DNA of 25,840 nucleotides. Origin: 38-11 sp964539975 (GTDB taxonomy: Bacteria; Bacillota; Clostridia; Tissierellales; Dethiosulfatibacteraceae). The position numbers and the translations under genes are program-made. Location of the stretch: positions 1-25,840 of the forward strand of contig CAZIKK010000027.1 of assembly GCA_964539975.1 (NCBI GenBank), given 5' to 3'. Below are positions 5,571 to 14,171 of the stretch, in pieces. Position 1 is the stretch's first letter. Each line of letters starts with the position of its first letter. The notes under the pieces were generated by a model. That model saw only the letters and a program-made list of their open reading frames with translations. It was not told the DNA's origin and searched no databases.

Positions 5571-7936
5571 CCACTCTTTCTCACAAAGGTCTTTTGAGGA
5601 CCATAGAGGGGGTAATATGCCTTACCGGTCTTGTTGGATTCGAGTTTTTGCCACCCCCCTATTCGGTTCAAAATACCTTCAATTTCATAGGAGTCGGTTC
5701 GTTTAAGATTTTGTCTCTCCTTACCAAAGCACTCACACCAGATTTCCATGATGCACACCTTGTCCCGTTTCTCTGTTCCAGTAGAGATGCCACCATCAAA
5801 CTCACTGCCTGCAAGAAAACTTCTTCTCTGGTAAAGATCCATCTTCGCCCAATCCTCCGGTAGCAGCTTTTCAAGGTACTCGATGATGATTCCTTCACGA
5901 TCATCTGCTTCCATGGATTGTTGCTGCGCTTCATAAGCCTCCAGTGCCACATCACCTTTTAGGAACAGTTCCTCACCTTCCCTGTAGCGTTCAATAGCCT
6001 CAGCCCAAACCTGATCCACTTCCTTGAGATCCCAAGCATTGTATTTTCCTTTGCCCGTCACATACACCGGCCAGAACCGTCTGTTACCTGTGATGTCTCG
6101 CAGAAAGCCGCTTTCAGAATTGGTTGAGCCAACGATGATATTGGTTCTTGGATGGCTTTCCACATTCACTCCGTAGGATTGCCTAAACTTATCATCTGTC
6201 CTTGTAATGAAGGATTTGACCGTCTCCACATCCACTTTCTTTATCCCGGCAAGCTCACCCAGTTCAAGAATCCAATAACCCTGAAGCTTTTCTGCTGCTG
6301 TCTTGTCTTTCATATCCGCAATGGATAAGCTGTCGGAATACCACTCCCTACCCAGTATGGCAAAGAGGGTGGATTTCCCGACACCCTGGGGACCATTGAG
6401 AACGAGAATGGAGTCAAACTTCTTCCCCGGCTCATAGACCCTTGCCACTGCAGCACACAGGGTTTTTCTTGTAACCGCCCTGACAAATGCCGTGTCCTCT
6501 GCTCCTAGATAATCAATCAGAATTCTATCGAGCCGCTCTATACCATCCCACTCCAAGGTCTCAAAATAGTTCTTGATGGGATGATAGGTTCTCTCCGCTG
6601 ATGCAACCGCCAAAAGGGCATCCTTGAATTTGGTGGGAGACCATATGCCATAAACCCTTTCAAAGTAAACCTTTGCACAGGCCAAATCCGCATCTCCCCA
6701 GCCGGGCTTCACCTGCTTCCAGGGTAGCTCACCCACCACATCCAGAATGCTTTTGAACTCGTTATAAACAATGGGTTTCAAATTCACATCATGGCGGATG
6801 ATCTGCACAATATTCGTCAGAGTATCCTTGACCTTACCCTGCTTATCCAGTTCCAGTAGGGTTTGCCAATTGTCCTCATCGATATCTTCAAACTCCTCAC
6901 TAGCTAGCTGATCCCGTTCTTCTGCCAGCTGCACCTTCACCTTTTCATCTGCTACCGCAAATTCCTGCATAGCCTTAAAGGATGGAAGCTTAACAGGATC
7001 TGTCCCTTCAGATGAGCGTTCATCCAAATGTCCAAATTGGTGTATCCTCACCACATCAAATGCGTTCATTAAGGTTCCACAGGCCGGATCTGTTGCATGA
7101 TGGCTATAGACATACTTATCATCGTAAATCACAACCCCTGCTTGAGAATCAGCAGGAATATAATCATAGCGTCCAGGCATGTTACTTTTTTTGTAAACAT
7201 CAGTAAGGAAGGTATCGATGGCTTCGGTCACAGAGTAGGTTCTACAAAAGGCTCCGATGGTACCCGGTTTCTCGAGAGGATCCGCCTGTTTCTTAACTTC
7301 CCTTTGCACGACAGCATGCTGTCTTTTGGAAACGGGCCACTCGGAGGAGTCTCGCCAATCCTTATATTTTGAAAGAACAGTATCCGGATCAAGGAGTTCT
7401 CCTTCAATTTCTTTAAAGATGAACTCTCCATCTGCAGGTGTTGATGGCCAATACATCAACCGACTTGGTTCATAGGTGGTGTCATCAAAGAGTTCAATAC
7501 CAATATCATCTGCAACTTTTCTGGCTACCGCTGAGTATTCATCTGGTGAAACCTCCCTTGCCAGGGGAATAATCAATCGTAGCCTTGGCTTTTCAGGTGT
7601 GTGTTTATGTGTCGAGTAGAACCAGCATTTGAAAGAAAAGAACATCTCTATCTGGTCGATGGTATCCGGTTCTGCATAGTCCATGTCAAGGCAAAGCCCT
7701 GAGCGGGATAGGACATGATCTTTCTTCCTTCTCCCGTTCTTTAAGGTTCCTAAGACAAAGCCACCAACATCCTTTATATCATCCTGCTTGGCCTTACTAA
7801 GCTTTTTGTATTGAGCCACGGTTTCAGCAGTTCTTTTGGTAGTGGCAATCCGGTCACGGAATTCCTCCAGCTCCATTTCCACCGGGTTCCACTTTTTATC
7901 CATACGGGAGTTACCCGTACATAATCGAATTTTCAT
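5567..7936 (-). CDS. phage primase-helicase (AEP-like primase fused to VapE/D5-type helicase)
   Basis: A 789-residue replication protein. The N-terminal part looks like an archaeo-eukaryotic-type primase: LDMDYAEPDT (Asp pair at about 84-86), then STHKHTPEKPRLRLIIPL (about 108-125). The C-terminal part is a virulence-associated-E type superfamily 3 helicase: Walker A GPQGVGKST (515-523), Walker B WILELGEL (555-562), a sensor segment NIIVGSTNSE, and arginine finger region GNRRFWPV (617-624). Together they prime and unwind phage DNA. The ATG has GGAGG 8 bases upstream and overlaps the preceding gene by ATGA, so translation is coupled. The protein is full length, with no frameshift. The repeat cluster overlaps its stop codon. 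Confidence 0.93.
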   Translation of the reverse strand: MKIRLCTGNSRMDKKWNPVEMELEEFRDRIATTKRTAETVAQYKKLSKAKQDDIKDVGGFVLGTLKNGRRKKDHVLSRSGLCLDMDYAEPDTIDQIEMFFSFKCWFYSTHKHTPEKPRLRLIIPLAREVSPDEYSAVARKVADDIGIELFDDTTYEPSRLMYWPSTPADGEFIFKEIEGELLDPDTVLSKYKDWRDSSEWPVSKRQHAVVQREVKKQADPLEKPGTIGAFCRTYSVTEAIDTFLTDVYKKSNMPGRYDYIPADSQAGVVIYDDKYVYSHHATDPACGTLMNAFDVVRIHQFGHLDERSSEGTDPVKLPSFKAMQEFAVADEKVKVQLAEERDQLASEEFEDIDEDNWQTLLELDKQGKVKDTLTNIVQIIRHDVNLKPIVYNEFKSILDVVGELPWKQVKPGWGDADLACAKVYFERVYGIWSPTKFKDALLAVASAERTYHPIKNYFETLEWDGIERLDRILIDYLGAEDTAFVRAVTRKTLCAAVARVYEPGKKFDSILVLNGPQGVGKSTLFAILGREWYSDSLSIADMKDKTAAEKLQGYWILELGELAGIKKVDVETVKSFITRTDDKFRQSYGVNVESHPRTNIIVGSTNSESGFLRDITGNRRFWPVYVTGKGKYNAWDLKEVDQVWAEAIERYREGEELFLKGDVALEAYEAQQQSMEADDREGIIIEYLEKLLPEDWAKMDLYQRRSFLAGSEFDGGISTGTEKRDKVCIMEIWCECFGKERQNLKRTDSYEIEGILNRIGGWQKLESNKTGKAYYPLYGPQKTFVRKSG

Positions 7937-8343
7937 CGGCTGGTCCTCCCTGTCTCAAATATTTCTCTGTTTCTTCTAATTCGCTGATGCAGGCGTCTCG
8001 CTTCTTTAAACTTTGAAAGATGCTCCCTGTGCTCCTTTGAGTTTTCCGGATAAGATGAAGCCTTGTCGGCATACTTACTCATTTTTGAGTAAAACCTAGC
8101 TTCCTTATCCATGAAGAACCCTTGAAGCCTATCTTTATCAGCTTCACTGGAATATCGATGAATCAGTGAAAACACCTTTTTTGCCTTATCCAATGTGCAT
8201 GGAAAGAAGTTCTCCAGATTGATTTCCATAAAGCCTGTCGGATAGTTTATCTTCAACACCTTCATACTTTCCTCAGCTCTTTTTAACCCTTCATATGCGG
8301 TCGGGTCATAGTATCCTTCCGCATTGTATTTGCTTATCCCCAA
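7933..8343 (-). CDS. hypothetical phage replication-module protein
   Basis: 136 residues, not assigned. TTG at 8343 is chosen as start because AGGAGG lies 8 bases upstream; a GTG at 8352 would overlap the ribosome site. The N-terminal half contains a LKINYPTGFMEINL segment, and the C-terminal half is charged and helical, with many Lys, Arg and Glu (ending RRNREIFETGRTSR). There are no catalytic motifs, Cys clusters or membrane segments. It overlaps the primase-helicase start by four bases (ATGA) and follows the antirepressor gene by 12 bases, so it is part of the early operon. Proteins of this size are regularly found at this place in clostridial phages; a helicase or primase accessory role is only a guess. 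Confidence 0.75.
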   Translation of the reverse strand: MGISKYNAEGYYDPTAYEGLKRAEESMKVLKINYPTGFMEINLENFFPCTLDKAKKVFSLIHRYSSEADKDRLQGFFMDKEARFYSKMSKYADKASSYPENSKEHREHLSKFKEARRLHQRIRRNREIFETGRTSR

Positions 8344-8355
8344 TTGGATCACCTC

Positions 8356-9129
8356 CTATGCGCTCTGCTTTCTTTCGATAACCGGTAGGAGGCTTCTTTC
8401 GTTTTTCAGAAGATCATACAGGAACAGGCGTCCTTTCTGAGTCCAGTAGGTATGCATTCTGCTTCTTTCGGCATCAATAGCAAAGGTTCTTGATTGGGTG
8501 TACCCTTGGTCGGCATACCCCTGATACAACAACCAGGTGTTTCCCTGTTTGAATTGAACCCCAAGCTCATGCAGCAGTTTATTGAAAGCTTTTCCTGACA
8601 TGCCATAATCCTTGGCAATCTGAGAAATCGGCACAAGGCTCTTGTTTTGAAGTATCAAATCATAGTAACTGGCCTTTGGTTTCAGTTCTCCAATGATCTG
8701 CTTGTTCTTTGCATTTTCCAGCTCAAGTCGTTTTGTTCGTTCTCTTTCAGCTTTCAGTTCTTCCAAAGCTGAGATGAAGAGGTCAGGGTTATTGAGCAGC
8801 TCATCTTTGGCATAAAGCCCATGCTTTCTTACAGTCGGAATTACTTCATCAAAAACCCATCTTTCGAACTTCTCAGCCGATGGCAGCTTGCTGTTTACAA
8901 TTAACCTATACATATCACCTTCAGAAATGAAAAGCATTTGCTGGGAACCACCATTCGTAGGTACTTCCATTTTGGAAACCCCTTTGCAATGTGTATTAAC
9001 TGCTTTACTTGGAATCGCATAGCCCAATGCTTTAGCCACATCACTTCCGCAGAATAAGGTCTTTCCATCTTGTTCTAAGGTTCTCACTTCACCAAAGTCG
9101 TTATTTTTGAAAATCGTAATATTTGTCAT
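8356..9129 (-). CDS. phage antirepressor (Bro-N plus KilAC)
   Basis: A 257-residue DNA-binding regulator with two recognisable parts. Residues 1-110 are a Bro-N domain (FGEVRTLEQDGKTLFCGSDV, then ALGY, then LPSAEKFERWVFDEVIPTVR). A charged coiled-coil linker follows (about 118-148). Residues 150-250 are a KilA C-terminal domain (ASYYDLIL, ISQIAKDYGMSGKAFNKLL, GVQF, TWLLY, YTQSRTF, TYWTQKGRLFLYDLL). Such proteins counter the lysogeny repressor or bind phage DNA during the early stage. AGGAGG lies 8 bases before the ATG. The gene lies inside the replication operon between polymerase and primase rather than next to the repressor, as is common in clostridial prophages. Confidence 0.93.
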   Translation of the reverse strand: MTNITIFKNNDFGEVRTLEQDGKTLFCGSDVAKALGYAIPSKAVNTHCKGVSKMEVPTNGGSQQMLFISEGDMYRLIVNSKLPSAEKFERWVFDEVIPTVRKHGLYAKDELLNNPDLFISALEELKAERERTKRLELENAKNKQIIGELKPKASYYDLILQNKSLVPISQIAKDYGMSGKAFNKLLHELGVQFKQGNTWLLYQGYADQGYTQSRTFAIDAERSRMHTYWTQKGRLFLYDLLKNERSLLPVIERKQSA

Positions 9130-9141
9130 AAGGCATTCCTC

Positions 9142-11085
9142 CTAATCTTTTTTATAAAAGTCGCATTCATAACCATCAGCTCGAAGCGGCAATCCTTTTG
9201 CCCATTCTGGTGCGATGGCCATGATCTCACATACTTCATCAACACTTGATTCACCAACAGGTACTTCCAGAACAGCTTCATCATGCACATGCATAACTAT
9301 CTCAAAGCCTTTATTCTGAAGCCTTAGCATGGCTAAAGCCAAAAGGTCACGACTTGTTGCTTGTACGATGTTTTCCACCAGTTTTGGTCCATAGGTATCA
9401 ATCCGAATCCATTTTCTGCTCTCACCGATGCCCTCGTAGGTCAACCCTTCCCTACCAAATCGATTAATTTCAAGTCTTGGTTTAATGTAGGAGAGCTTTC
9501 TGCCAGAAGGTAGAGTAACGAACAGGATCCCTGACATGTAGTTAAAACACACTTTACCGACCACAGTCTCCCGTTTCTCCCTGACCGCTTTAATGGCTGC
9601 CGCATCAACATCCCACCAGAACTTTGTGATATGGGGATTAGCATTTCTCCACTGATTGACCAGTTGAGGAAGTTCATCTTCTGTCAGCCCCATATCCAAA
9701 GCACCCATTGATGTTAGAGCACCAACGGATCCGCCATAACCTAAAGCCAGTTCAGCGATTTTACCCTTTTGCCTTAGTGGACTGCCTTTATCAATTTCCT
9801 CAATGGGAACATTGAACATTGCCGATGCTGAAGCTTCATAGATTTTTCCGTGACTCTCGAATACCTCAAGTCTCCAATTCTCTCCAGAAAGCCATGCAAG
9901 CACTCTCGCTTCGATGGCCGAGAAGTCTGCTACGATAAACCGTGTGCCAGGTTTTGGTACAAAGGCTGTCCTGATGAGTTCTGATAGCACCCCAGGCACG
10001 GAATCGTAAAACAGCTCAACATCTTCAAAACGTCCTTCTTTGATGAGCGATCTGGCCAGTTCCAAATCTGGTAAATGGTTTTGAGGGAGGTTTTGTACTT
10101 GCACAAGCCTTCCTGCCCACCGCCCGGTTCTATTTGCCCCGTAGAATTGGAGTAGTCCATGAACCCTTCCATCCTTTGATACTGATCTCTCAATTGCTTC
10201 ATACTTTTTCACTGAGGTTTTTGCCATGAGGAGCCTAAGCTTCAATACCTCTAATACTTCTCCATCTGTTTCCTCTACGAGTCCTTTTACGGTTTTCTTA
10301 TCAAGGCTTTGAGCTTCAATACCACGCTCTGAAAGCCACTCCTTTACTTGACTTACGGAGTTTGGATTCTCAAGACCAGTGAGCTCATAAGCTTTGGCTG
10401 TCATATGGTCTTTGTACATCAGGTCACATTCAACTGCCTTTGACACCATGTCCAGGTCTACCAATACGCCACGATCATTGATTTCCTGATCCAGCTGATA
10501 TAGCTCCAGCTCATTTTCAGGGATGGGGTACTTTCGAAGTTTGTAGCGGATTTCACGTTCAGCATCAACATCTCGAATGCAATAGGCTTTGAAGCGTCCC
10601 CACTTTTCCCTGTCATGTTCGGGCAGGTTCCGTTTCCTTCCACCATTTGCTTTTGTTGACTTGCATGGTAGCGAGAAGTACCTAACCAGGTCCGTCCCTT
10701 CTTTCAGCTTCTTTCTTTGAATGTTTAATACTTCACCGACGCCCTCTAGAGATAGGGGTAGAGCAAGCAGGGATGCTTGAACAGCAGTACATTGCCATGC
10801 TTTAGAGGTTAACTTCACACCCAGGTATTTCGATAAACACACTCTCTCAAAGGCTGCGTTAAAAGCTGTCTTGATTACACCATCATCCGTTATGGCAGAT
10901 ATAACATCATCCGGGATTTCCTCACCACAAGCCAGATCCACAATGCTTGTTTCATCCTCATCGAAGGCATAGGCGAGAAGTAATATGGTAAAGTCTGGAC
11001 TATCCACATAGGCATAAACGCCGCACTTGGTTAGGTCCACACTCGAATAGGTTTCTATATCGATGCTGAGTAGTTTTCCATTCAT
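9142..11085 (-). CDS. phage DNA polymerase, family A
   Basis: A 647-residue replicative polymerase. The N-terminal third is a 3'-5' exonuclease (DIET at residues 9-12; later YCIRDVDAE near 168-176). The polymerase domain has motif A VADFSAIEARVLAW (Asp387), motif B RQKGKIAELALGYGG (438-452) and motif C MHVHDEAVLE (HDEA 601-604). There is no 5'-3' exonuclease domain, which is normal for phage forms. Motif A is DFSAIEARV rather than the DYSQIELRV of bacterial Pol I, typical of this phage branch. It carries out phage genome synthesis together with the DUF2815 protein and the primase-helicase. AAGGA stands 8 bases before the ATG. A GC-rich hairpin precedes it and may adjust its expression. Confidence 0.96.
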   Translation of the reverse strand: MNGKLLSIDIETYSSVDLTKCGVYAYVDSPDFTILLLAYAFDEDETSIVDLACGEEIPDDVISAITDDGVIKTAFNAAFERVCLSKYLGVKLTSKAWQCTAVQASLLALPLSLEGVGEVLNIQRKKLKEGTDLVRYFSLPCKSTKANGGRKRNLPEHDREKWGRFKAYCIRDVDAEREIRYKLRKYPIPENELELYQLDQEINDRGVLVDLDMVSKAVECDLMYKDHMTAKAYELTGLENPNSVSQVKEWLSERGIEAQSLDKKTVKGLVEETDGEVLEVLKLRLLMAKTSVKKYEAIERSVSKDGRVHGLLQFYGANRTGRWAGRLVQVQNLPQNHLPDLELARSLIKEGRFEDVELFYDSVPGVLSELIRTAFVPKPGTRFIVADFSAIEARVLAWLSGENWRLEVFESHGKIYEASASAMFNVPIEEIDKGSPLRQKGKIAELALGYGGSVGALTSMGALDMGLTEDELPQLVNQWRNANPHITKFWWDVDAAAIKAVREKRETVVGKVCFNYMSGILFVTLPSGRKLSYIKPRLEINRFGREGLTYEGIGESRKWIRIDTYGPKLVENIVQATSRDLLALAMLRLQNKGFEIVMHVHDEAVLEVPVGESSVDEVCEIMAIAPEWAKGLPLRADGYECDFYKKD

Positions 11086-11114
11086 TAAATCATCCTTTCA
11101 AGACCTTATATAAA

Positions 11115-11136
11115 GGGCGGCAGTTTCCCACCGCCC
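11115..11136 (-). other. intercistronic GC-rich hairpin before the polymerase gene
   Basis: GGGCGG (11115-11120) and CCGCCC (11131-11136) form a 6-bp all-GC stem. On the minus strand TTTATATAAGG follows, a weak T tail. It lies between the ssDNA-binding protein gene and the polymerase gene and could act as an attenuator or mRNA stabiliser, keeping polymerase lower than the abundant binding protein. Confidence 0.5.
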
Positions 11137-11146
11137 ATATGCCTTA

Positions 11147-11689
11147 CTATTCTAAGAAGTCATCTTCTTCTACGGTGCCAAACTCCTCCGCTGCTTTTGA
11201 ACGTCCGCCCAGGGCTTCTCCATCCTTCAGCTTCTGGATATTTCCAAGTCCTGCTGCTACACCTCGATTACCGTTTGAGTTGTAACCATAGAAGGTAACA
11301 CTGATGCGACCATAACATCCGGAGTAAACTTCACTCTGGTCCAGAATCGGCTGCACCTTGCTATCCACCACTTGAGGAGCCTGTCTGCTGTTGGCATTGA
11401 AGAAGTAACAGCCTTTGTAAGCTTCATCATCCGGACGGTCAATATCGCCATCACGAAGGGGCGTCTTGAGATTGGTTGGAATCTTGCCGCCCCACTTGGA
11501 AACGGACTCCTTCTTTGCCTGCTCGATTGCAGCTTTGATGGCTTCGATGGTCTTTGTATCACTCTTTGGCACGATGGCTGAAACACTGTACTTTGGATCT
11601 CCTCCATTCACTGAATCCGGTTCCCAGCAGTGCAGATAGGAAAAACGACATGGTACAATCACTTTTGTTGCTACAGTATTCTTGTTCAT
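11147..11689 (-). CDS. phage single-stranded DNA-binding protein, DUF2815 type
   Basis: A 180-residue protein of the DUF2815 family, an OB-fold ssDNA-binding group related in design to T7 gp2.5. Seen: VIVPCRFSYLHCWEP, KYSVSAIVPKSD, SKWGGKIP, LRDGD, GCYFFNANSRQAP, VYSGCYGRISVTFYGY, GVAAGLGNIQ, and an acidic tail EEDDFLE. The acidic tail is the usual protein-interaction end of such proteins. It follows the DUF2800 nuclease gene by two bases and precedes the polymerase, making a recombination/replication set. AGGAGG lies within the end of the upstream gene, ahead of the ATG. It coats ssDNA and probably promotes annealing and polymerase loading (family inference). Confidence 0.88.
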   Translation of the reverse strand: MNKNTVATKVIVPCRFSYLHCWEPDSVNGGDPKYSVSAIVPKSDTKTIEAIKAAIEQAKKESVSKWGGKIPTNLKTPLRDGDIDRPDDEAYKGCYFFNANSRQAPQVVDSKVQPILDQSEVYSGCYGRISVTFYGYNSNGNRGVAAGLGNIQKLKDGEALGGRSKAAEEFGTVEEDDFLE

Positions 11690-11691
11690 AA

Positions 11692-12819
11692 TTAATCCTC
11701 CTGAAATTCCGCCGCAGCGGTAGTATTGTTTATTGCTTCTCTCTTGTCCGATTCAGGAACAAGGGTAATCTTGCCCTGTGGCTTGTACACCAAATGTCCA
11801 AGAATCTTATTGAATTCTTTCTTTCCCATTAACCGCTCCATCTCAGTTATGGTCACTAGGGAACTTTTATAGATGTCCTTGTAACCGGCTGCCATTGCAG
11901 CTTCAGCTACCTCTTCTTCACTGGAATACTTTCTGTTGCTTCGACCTTCGACCAATTTAAAGCCTGACCACTCTTTTCCATGAACGATGGCTTGCTCCTG
12001 AGCATATGCATAAACATCAGATGCCCATTTGGAGAGCTCGTCAGAGACTTTTAACACTTCAGCGATTTCCTCTTCAGACAAAAGTACCGGTGCTTTAAAC
12101 TCCAACTTGGCAAGCTCTAGAAACTGTTCTGCTCTGGCCCTACATTGATTTCTGGCTTTACAGAACCGACACCAGTTTCCTGATTTGAAATCTCCCGCCC
12201 CCATCAGAGCCATAGCTCCTCTGGGTTTTAGAACCTCTTCGCCCCAGTTCTTTAGATCATCTGGTGCAATGTCCCATGTGCTTGAATTGTTGAGCCTTGG
12301 TTGGAATATGGTCATCCTGACGATTTCCACATCGTATAGAATTTCAGCCATGCTCAGGATGCCAAGGCCATAAATCATCAGTTGTGGGTTCTCTTCAGCA
12401 AAAACTGCCACGCCTTTACCCAGCTTTAAATCTATGATGTGTGCCACCTTGTCTGTGACGATGACCATATCAGCTGTACCAAAGCACTCATCCACATATT
12501 CCGATGCATCTACCCGCTGTTCTACTGAAAAGATTGGAGCTTTACATGTCCTTTTGGCTTCTTCAATTTCATTAATGACATAGGATACATACTCATCCAC
12601 CGCTTCAAGCAGGTCATCTGAATAATAATCAGACACTGGTCTTTTGCTTCTTACCTTCAGGTGCTTTTTTATGAGGTGCTCTGCCAGTGCGTGACCGGCA
12701 GAACCCTCCGCTGCATATCCAGATTCTTCATCTTGAAACTGTTCCTCCAGCACCAATGACGGAGGGCAGTTCAATCTGCGGTGTGCCGCTGATGGAGAAA
12801 ATCTGGCATGTGCCCCCAT
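11692..12819 (-). CDS. DUF2800 RecB/Cas4-like Fe-S nuclease
   Basis: A 375-residue PD-(D/E)XK nuclease. Seen: ARFSPSAAHRRLNCPPS with Cys18, GTAD with Asp117, IIDLKLGKG with Asp130 and Lys132, QLMIYG matching the QxxxY motif (Gln146, Tyr150), and the cluster NWCRFCKARNQC with Cys217, Cys220 and Cys226. The four Cys match the 4Fe-4S cluster of Cas4/AddB-type exonucleases. It would resect phage DNA ends for recombination, with the downstream DUF2815 protein coating the single strand. The ATG overlaps the stop of the preceding gene (TAATG), and GGAG lies 8 bases upstream. All catalytic and cluster residues are present. The operon placement matches other phages that carry this pair. Confidence 0.9.
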   Translation of the reverse strand: MGAHARFSPSAAHRRLNCPPSLVLEEQFQDEESGYAAEGSAGHALAEHLIKKHLKVRSKRPVSDYYSDDLLEAVDEYVSYVINEIEEAKRTCKAPIFSVEQRVDASEYVDECFGTADMVIVTDKVAHIIDLKLGKGVAVFAEENPQLMIYGLGILSMAEILYDVEIVRMTIFQPRLNNSSTWDIAPDDLKNWGEEVLKPRGAMALMGAGDFKSGNWCRFCKARNQCRARAEQFLELAKLEFKAPVLLSEEEIAEVLKVSDELSKWASDVYAYAQEQAIVHGKEWSGFKLVEGRSNRKYSSEEEVAEAAMAAGYKDIYKSSLVTITEMERLMGKKEFNKILGHLVYKPQGKITLVPESDKREAINNTTAAAEFQED

Positions 12820-13103
12820 TAAAGGGCCTCCGCTTCAGAAAGCAGGCTGGCATAGTCTTCCGGGTTTACTCCAGAAAGCTTTCCGGCATCATACTTCATA
12901 AGAAGTGCTTTGATTTCTTTGGTTTTCCCATCCCGACTTTTTTCAGCAAGAACAGCTCTTACCGTTTCAATGTCGATGGATGGTTCCTCTTTAGTCGGTG
13001 ATTCATTTACTGGATTTGGGCTTGTACCTTCTTCAGCCAAAGCTCGATATCCAGCAGCTAACTTTTCAAACCCATCAGCCAGGGTTAAATAAACTTTGCT
13101 CAT
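12819..13103 (-). CDS. small conserved phage protein of unknown function
   Basis: 94 residues. The N-terminal part is a short helix (LADGFEKLAAGYRALAEE), followed by a Pro/Ser/Glu-rich linker and a conserved-looking C-terminal helical part (VRAVLAEKSRDGKTKEIKAL, then KLSGVNPEDYASLLSEAEAL). That last part resembles a widespread small family in Gram-positive phages with no known activity, always found just before DUF2800. The C-terminal pattern resembles small helical protein-interaction or DNA-end-binding domains such as those in some recombination proteins, but I cannot assign a function. AAAGGA precedes the ATG, and the gene overlaps DUF2800 by one base, so it is probably a partner of the nuclease. 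Confidence 0.85.
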   Translation of the reverse strand: MSKVYLTLADGFEKLAAGYRALAEEGTSPNPVNESPTKEEPSIDIETVRAVLAEKSRDGKTKEIKALLMKYDAGKLSGVNPEDYASLLSEAEAL

Positions 13104-13118
13104 GACTTTCCATCCTTT

Positions 13119-13514
13119 CTAATCTAATTTCAAGCCTTTGAGAATCTCACGGATACGATCATCCACGCGATCATCAATTGGTAGTGTTTTGGCTTTAATC
13201 TGTCTCAGTTCTTCGTCATACATCACAACGGGAATCTTCAGCTCTTTTGCCGCTTCAAGCTCATACTCCATTCCACTTGTAATTTCAGGACCGAGGAGCC
13301 ATATCTTATCGCACTCTTTCATCAGTTCAATGCCAAGCTCAATGCCTCGGATCCTCTCGTGCTGGTCCTCTTCTCTTAAGAAGTTTGGAAAATACAGATG
13401 TGGTACAACTGGCATGTAGCCACATTCACATAGGATTCTGGCTACTTGTGCAGCTCGTTTTGTGTTCTTCTCAACGTCTCCTCTATAGGGAGAGCAAACA
13501 AATATTTTCTTCAT
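13119..13514 (-). CDS. DUF4406/nucleoside deoxyribosyltransferase-like protein
   Basis: A 131-residue Rossmann-like protein. Seen: IFVCSPYRGDVEKN at the N-terminus, GYMPVVPHLYFPNFL, WLLGPEITSGMEYELEAAKE and LKIPVVMYDE. These match the phage DUF4406/DUF7768-type relatives of nucleoside 2-deoxyribosyltransferases, which remodel nucleosides or bind nucleotides. The Ser/Gly-Met-Glu segment (SGMEYE) corresponds to the catalytic Glu loop of deoxyribosyltransferases, so catalysis is possible, but no phage substrate is known to me. It lies between the DeoR-type regulator and the small DUF2800 partner, suggesting nucleotide metabolism during replication. AAGGA lies about 11 bases before the ATG. Confidence 0.82.
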   Translation of the reverse strand: MKKIFVCSPYRGDVEKNTKRAAQVARILCECGYMPVVPHLYFPNFLREEDQHERIRGIELGIELMKECDKIWLLGPEITSGMEYELEAAKELKIPVVMYDEELRQIKAKTLPIDDRVDDRIREILKGLKLD

Positions 13515-13542
13515 CGTCTATTCATCCTTTCATCATTCGGGA

Positions 13543-13875
13543 TCATCCCGTCTTTTTGTTCAGAGCAAAATCCTTGAAGATGCTATTCATTACAGTGAGG
13601 TCATCACCGGACAGTTGCGCGCTTAACCGTTCCAGTAATTCCTGCTGCACAGGCTTTAGGTACTTTCGGTTCATATAAAAACCATCAGCCACCCTCACAC
13701 CTCCACCATAACGTCCACAGATTGTTTCAAGTGGGTAAGAAAGCGACAAATGATCAATATCATTCTTGATTGTTCTGACACTGACTCCAAACTCAAATGC
13801 TAGATTTCCCATGGTTTCTTGCCGTCTATGGCAAAGAGTTTCCATGATTTCCATACGTCTTTCATTTGGTCCCAT
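13543..13875 (-). CDS. DeoR-type HTH regulator, first gene of the early operon
   Basis: A 110-residue DNA-binding protein with a DeoR/HTH_11-type winged helix at residues 5-55 (RRMEIMETLCHRRQ, NLAFEFGVSVRTIKNDI, LSLSYPLETICGRYGGGV), then a short helical tail (KYLKPVQQELLERLSAQLSG) that may dimerise. No sugar-binding or WYL domain follows, so it is a stand-alone domain. This family very often opens the replication operon of clostridial prophages, and may act as an early regulator. GGAGG stands 10 bases before the ATG. The roughly 165 bases upstream contain several TTAACT-type half-sites that could be its own operator or that of the lysogeny repressor. Confidence 0.88.
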   Translation of the reverse strand: MGPNERRMEIMETLCHRRQETMGNLAFEFGVSVRTIKNDIDHLSLSYPLETICGRYGGGVRVADGFYMNRKYLKPVQQELLERLSAQLSGDDLTVMNSIFKDFALNKKTG

Positions 13876-13920
13876 CGCTTTCTCACCTCCTCCCTGTGCT
13901 CTGTGGTTTAAGAATAAGAG

Positions 13921-14004
13921 TTAACTACGCAGGTTCATTTCATAGTTAGAAAAACTTTTTCGCAAAACTTTAAAAGTGATTACTGGCCTACCAATTAGCT
14001 AACT
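13921..14004 (-). promoter_or_regulatory. operator-like half-sites upstream of the early operon
   Basis: TAACTA (13922-13927) and TAGTTA (13943-13948) form an inverted repeat with a 15-bp spacer, and TTAGCTAACT (13995-14004) contains another copy. A weak promoter is possible on the minus strand (TTGGTA, 16 bp, TAAAGT within about 13965-13992). The same TTAACT half-site flanks the -35 of the promoter at 18269-18303, so one repressor might control both. Confidence 0.35.
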
Positions 14005-14040
14005 CATGCCTTAATACTACTGTGTTTCATTAGGTTTGCC

Positions 14041-14159
14041 CCGGACACAGAATGTCCGGTTTTAACGCAAAAAAAGCCCCTTACAGGTGCAATTGAAAAA
14101 TCGCAATCTGTAAGGAGCCTTGATTTTAGACAAAAAAATACCGGACATGCTGTGTCCGG
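14041..14159. repeat. pair of inverted 19-bp palindromes flanking a terminator (REPIN-like)
   Basis: CCGGACACAGAATGTCCGG at 14041-14059, and its near-exact reverse complement at 14141-14159, differing at one base. Each copy is itself a 7-bp-stem hairpin with a 5-base loop. Together they bracket a long-stem terminator, giving three hairpins in about 120 bases. The pattern resembles REPIN-type repeats (two REP palindromes in opposite orientation) or a pair of operators. Confidence 0.6.
14069..14121 (-). terminator. intrinsic terminator of the large ImmA-HTH gene
   Basis: On the minus strand the arm at 14121-14103 pairs with 14090-14074 (about 16 pairs with small bulges; core CTCCTTACAG with CTGTAAGGGG), loop of about 12 bases, then seven T at 14075-14069. 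It starts about 50 bases past the stop codon of the upstream gene. Confidence 0.88.
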
Positions 14160-14171
14160 TTAGGTTAAAAT

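Noticed and set aside
5153..5863. Long plus-strand reading frame across the repeat cluster
   Set aside because: It is antisense to VRR-NUC and the primase-helicase, with low-complexity composition and no ribosome site.
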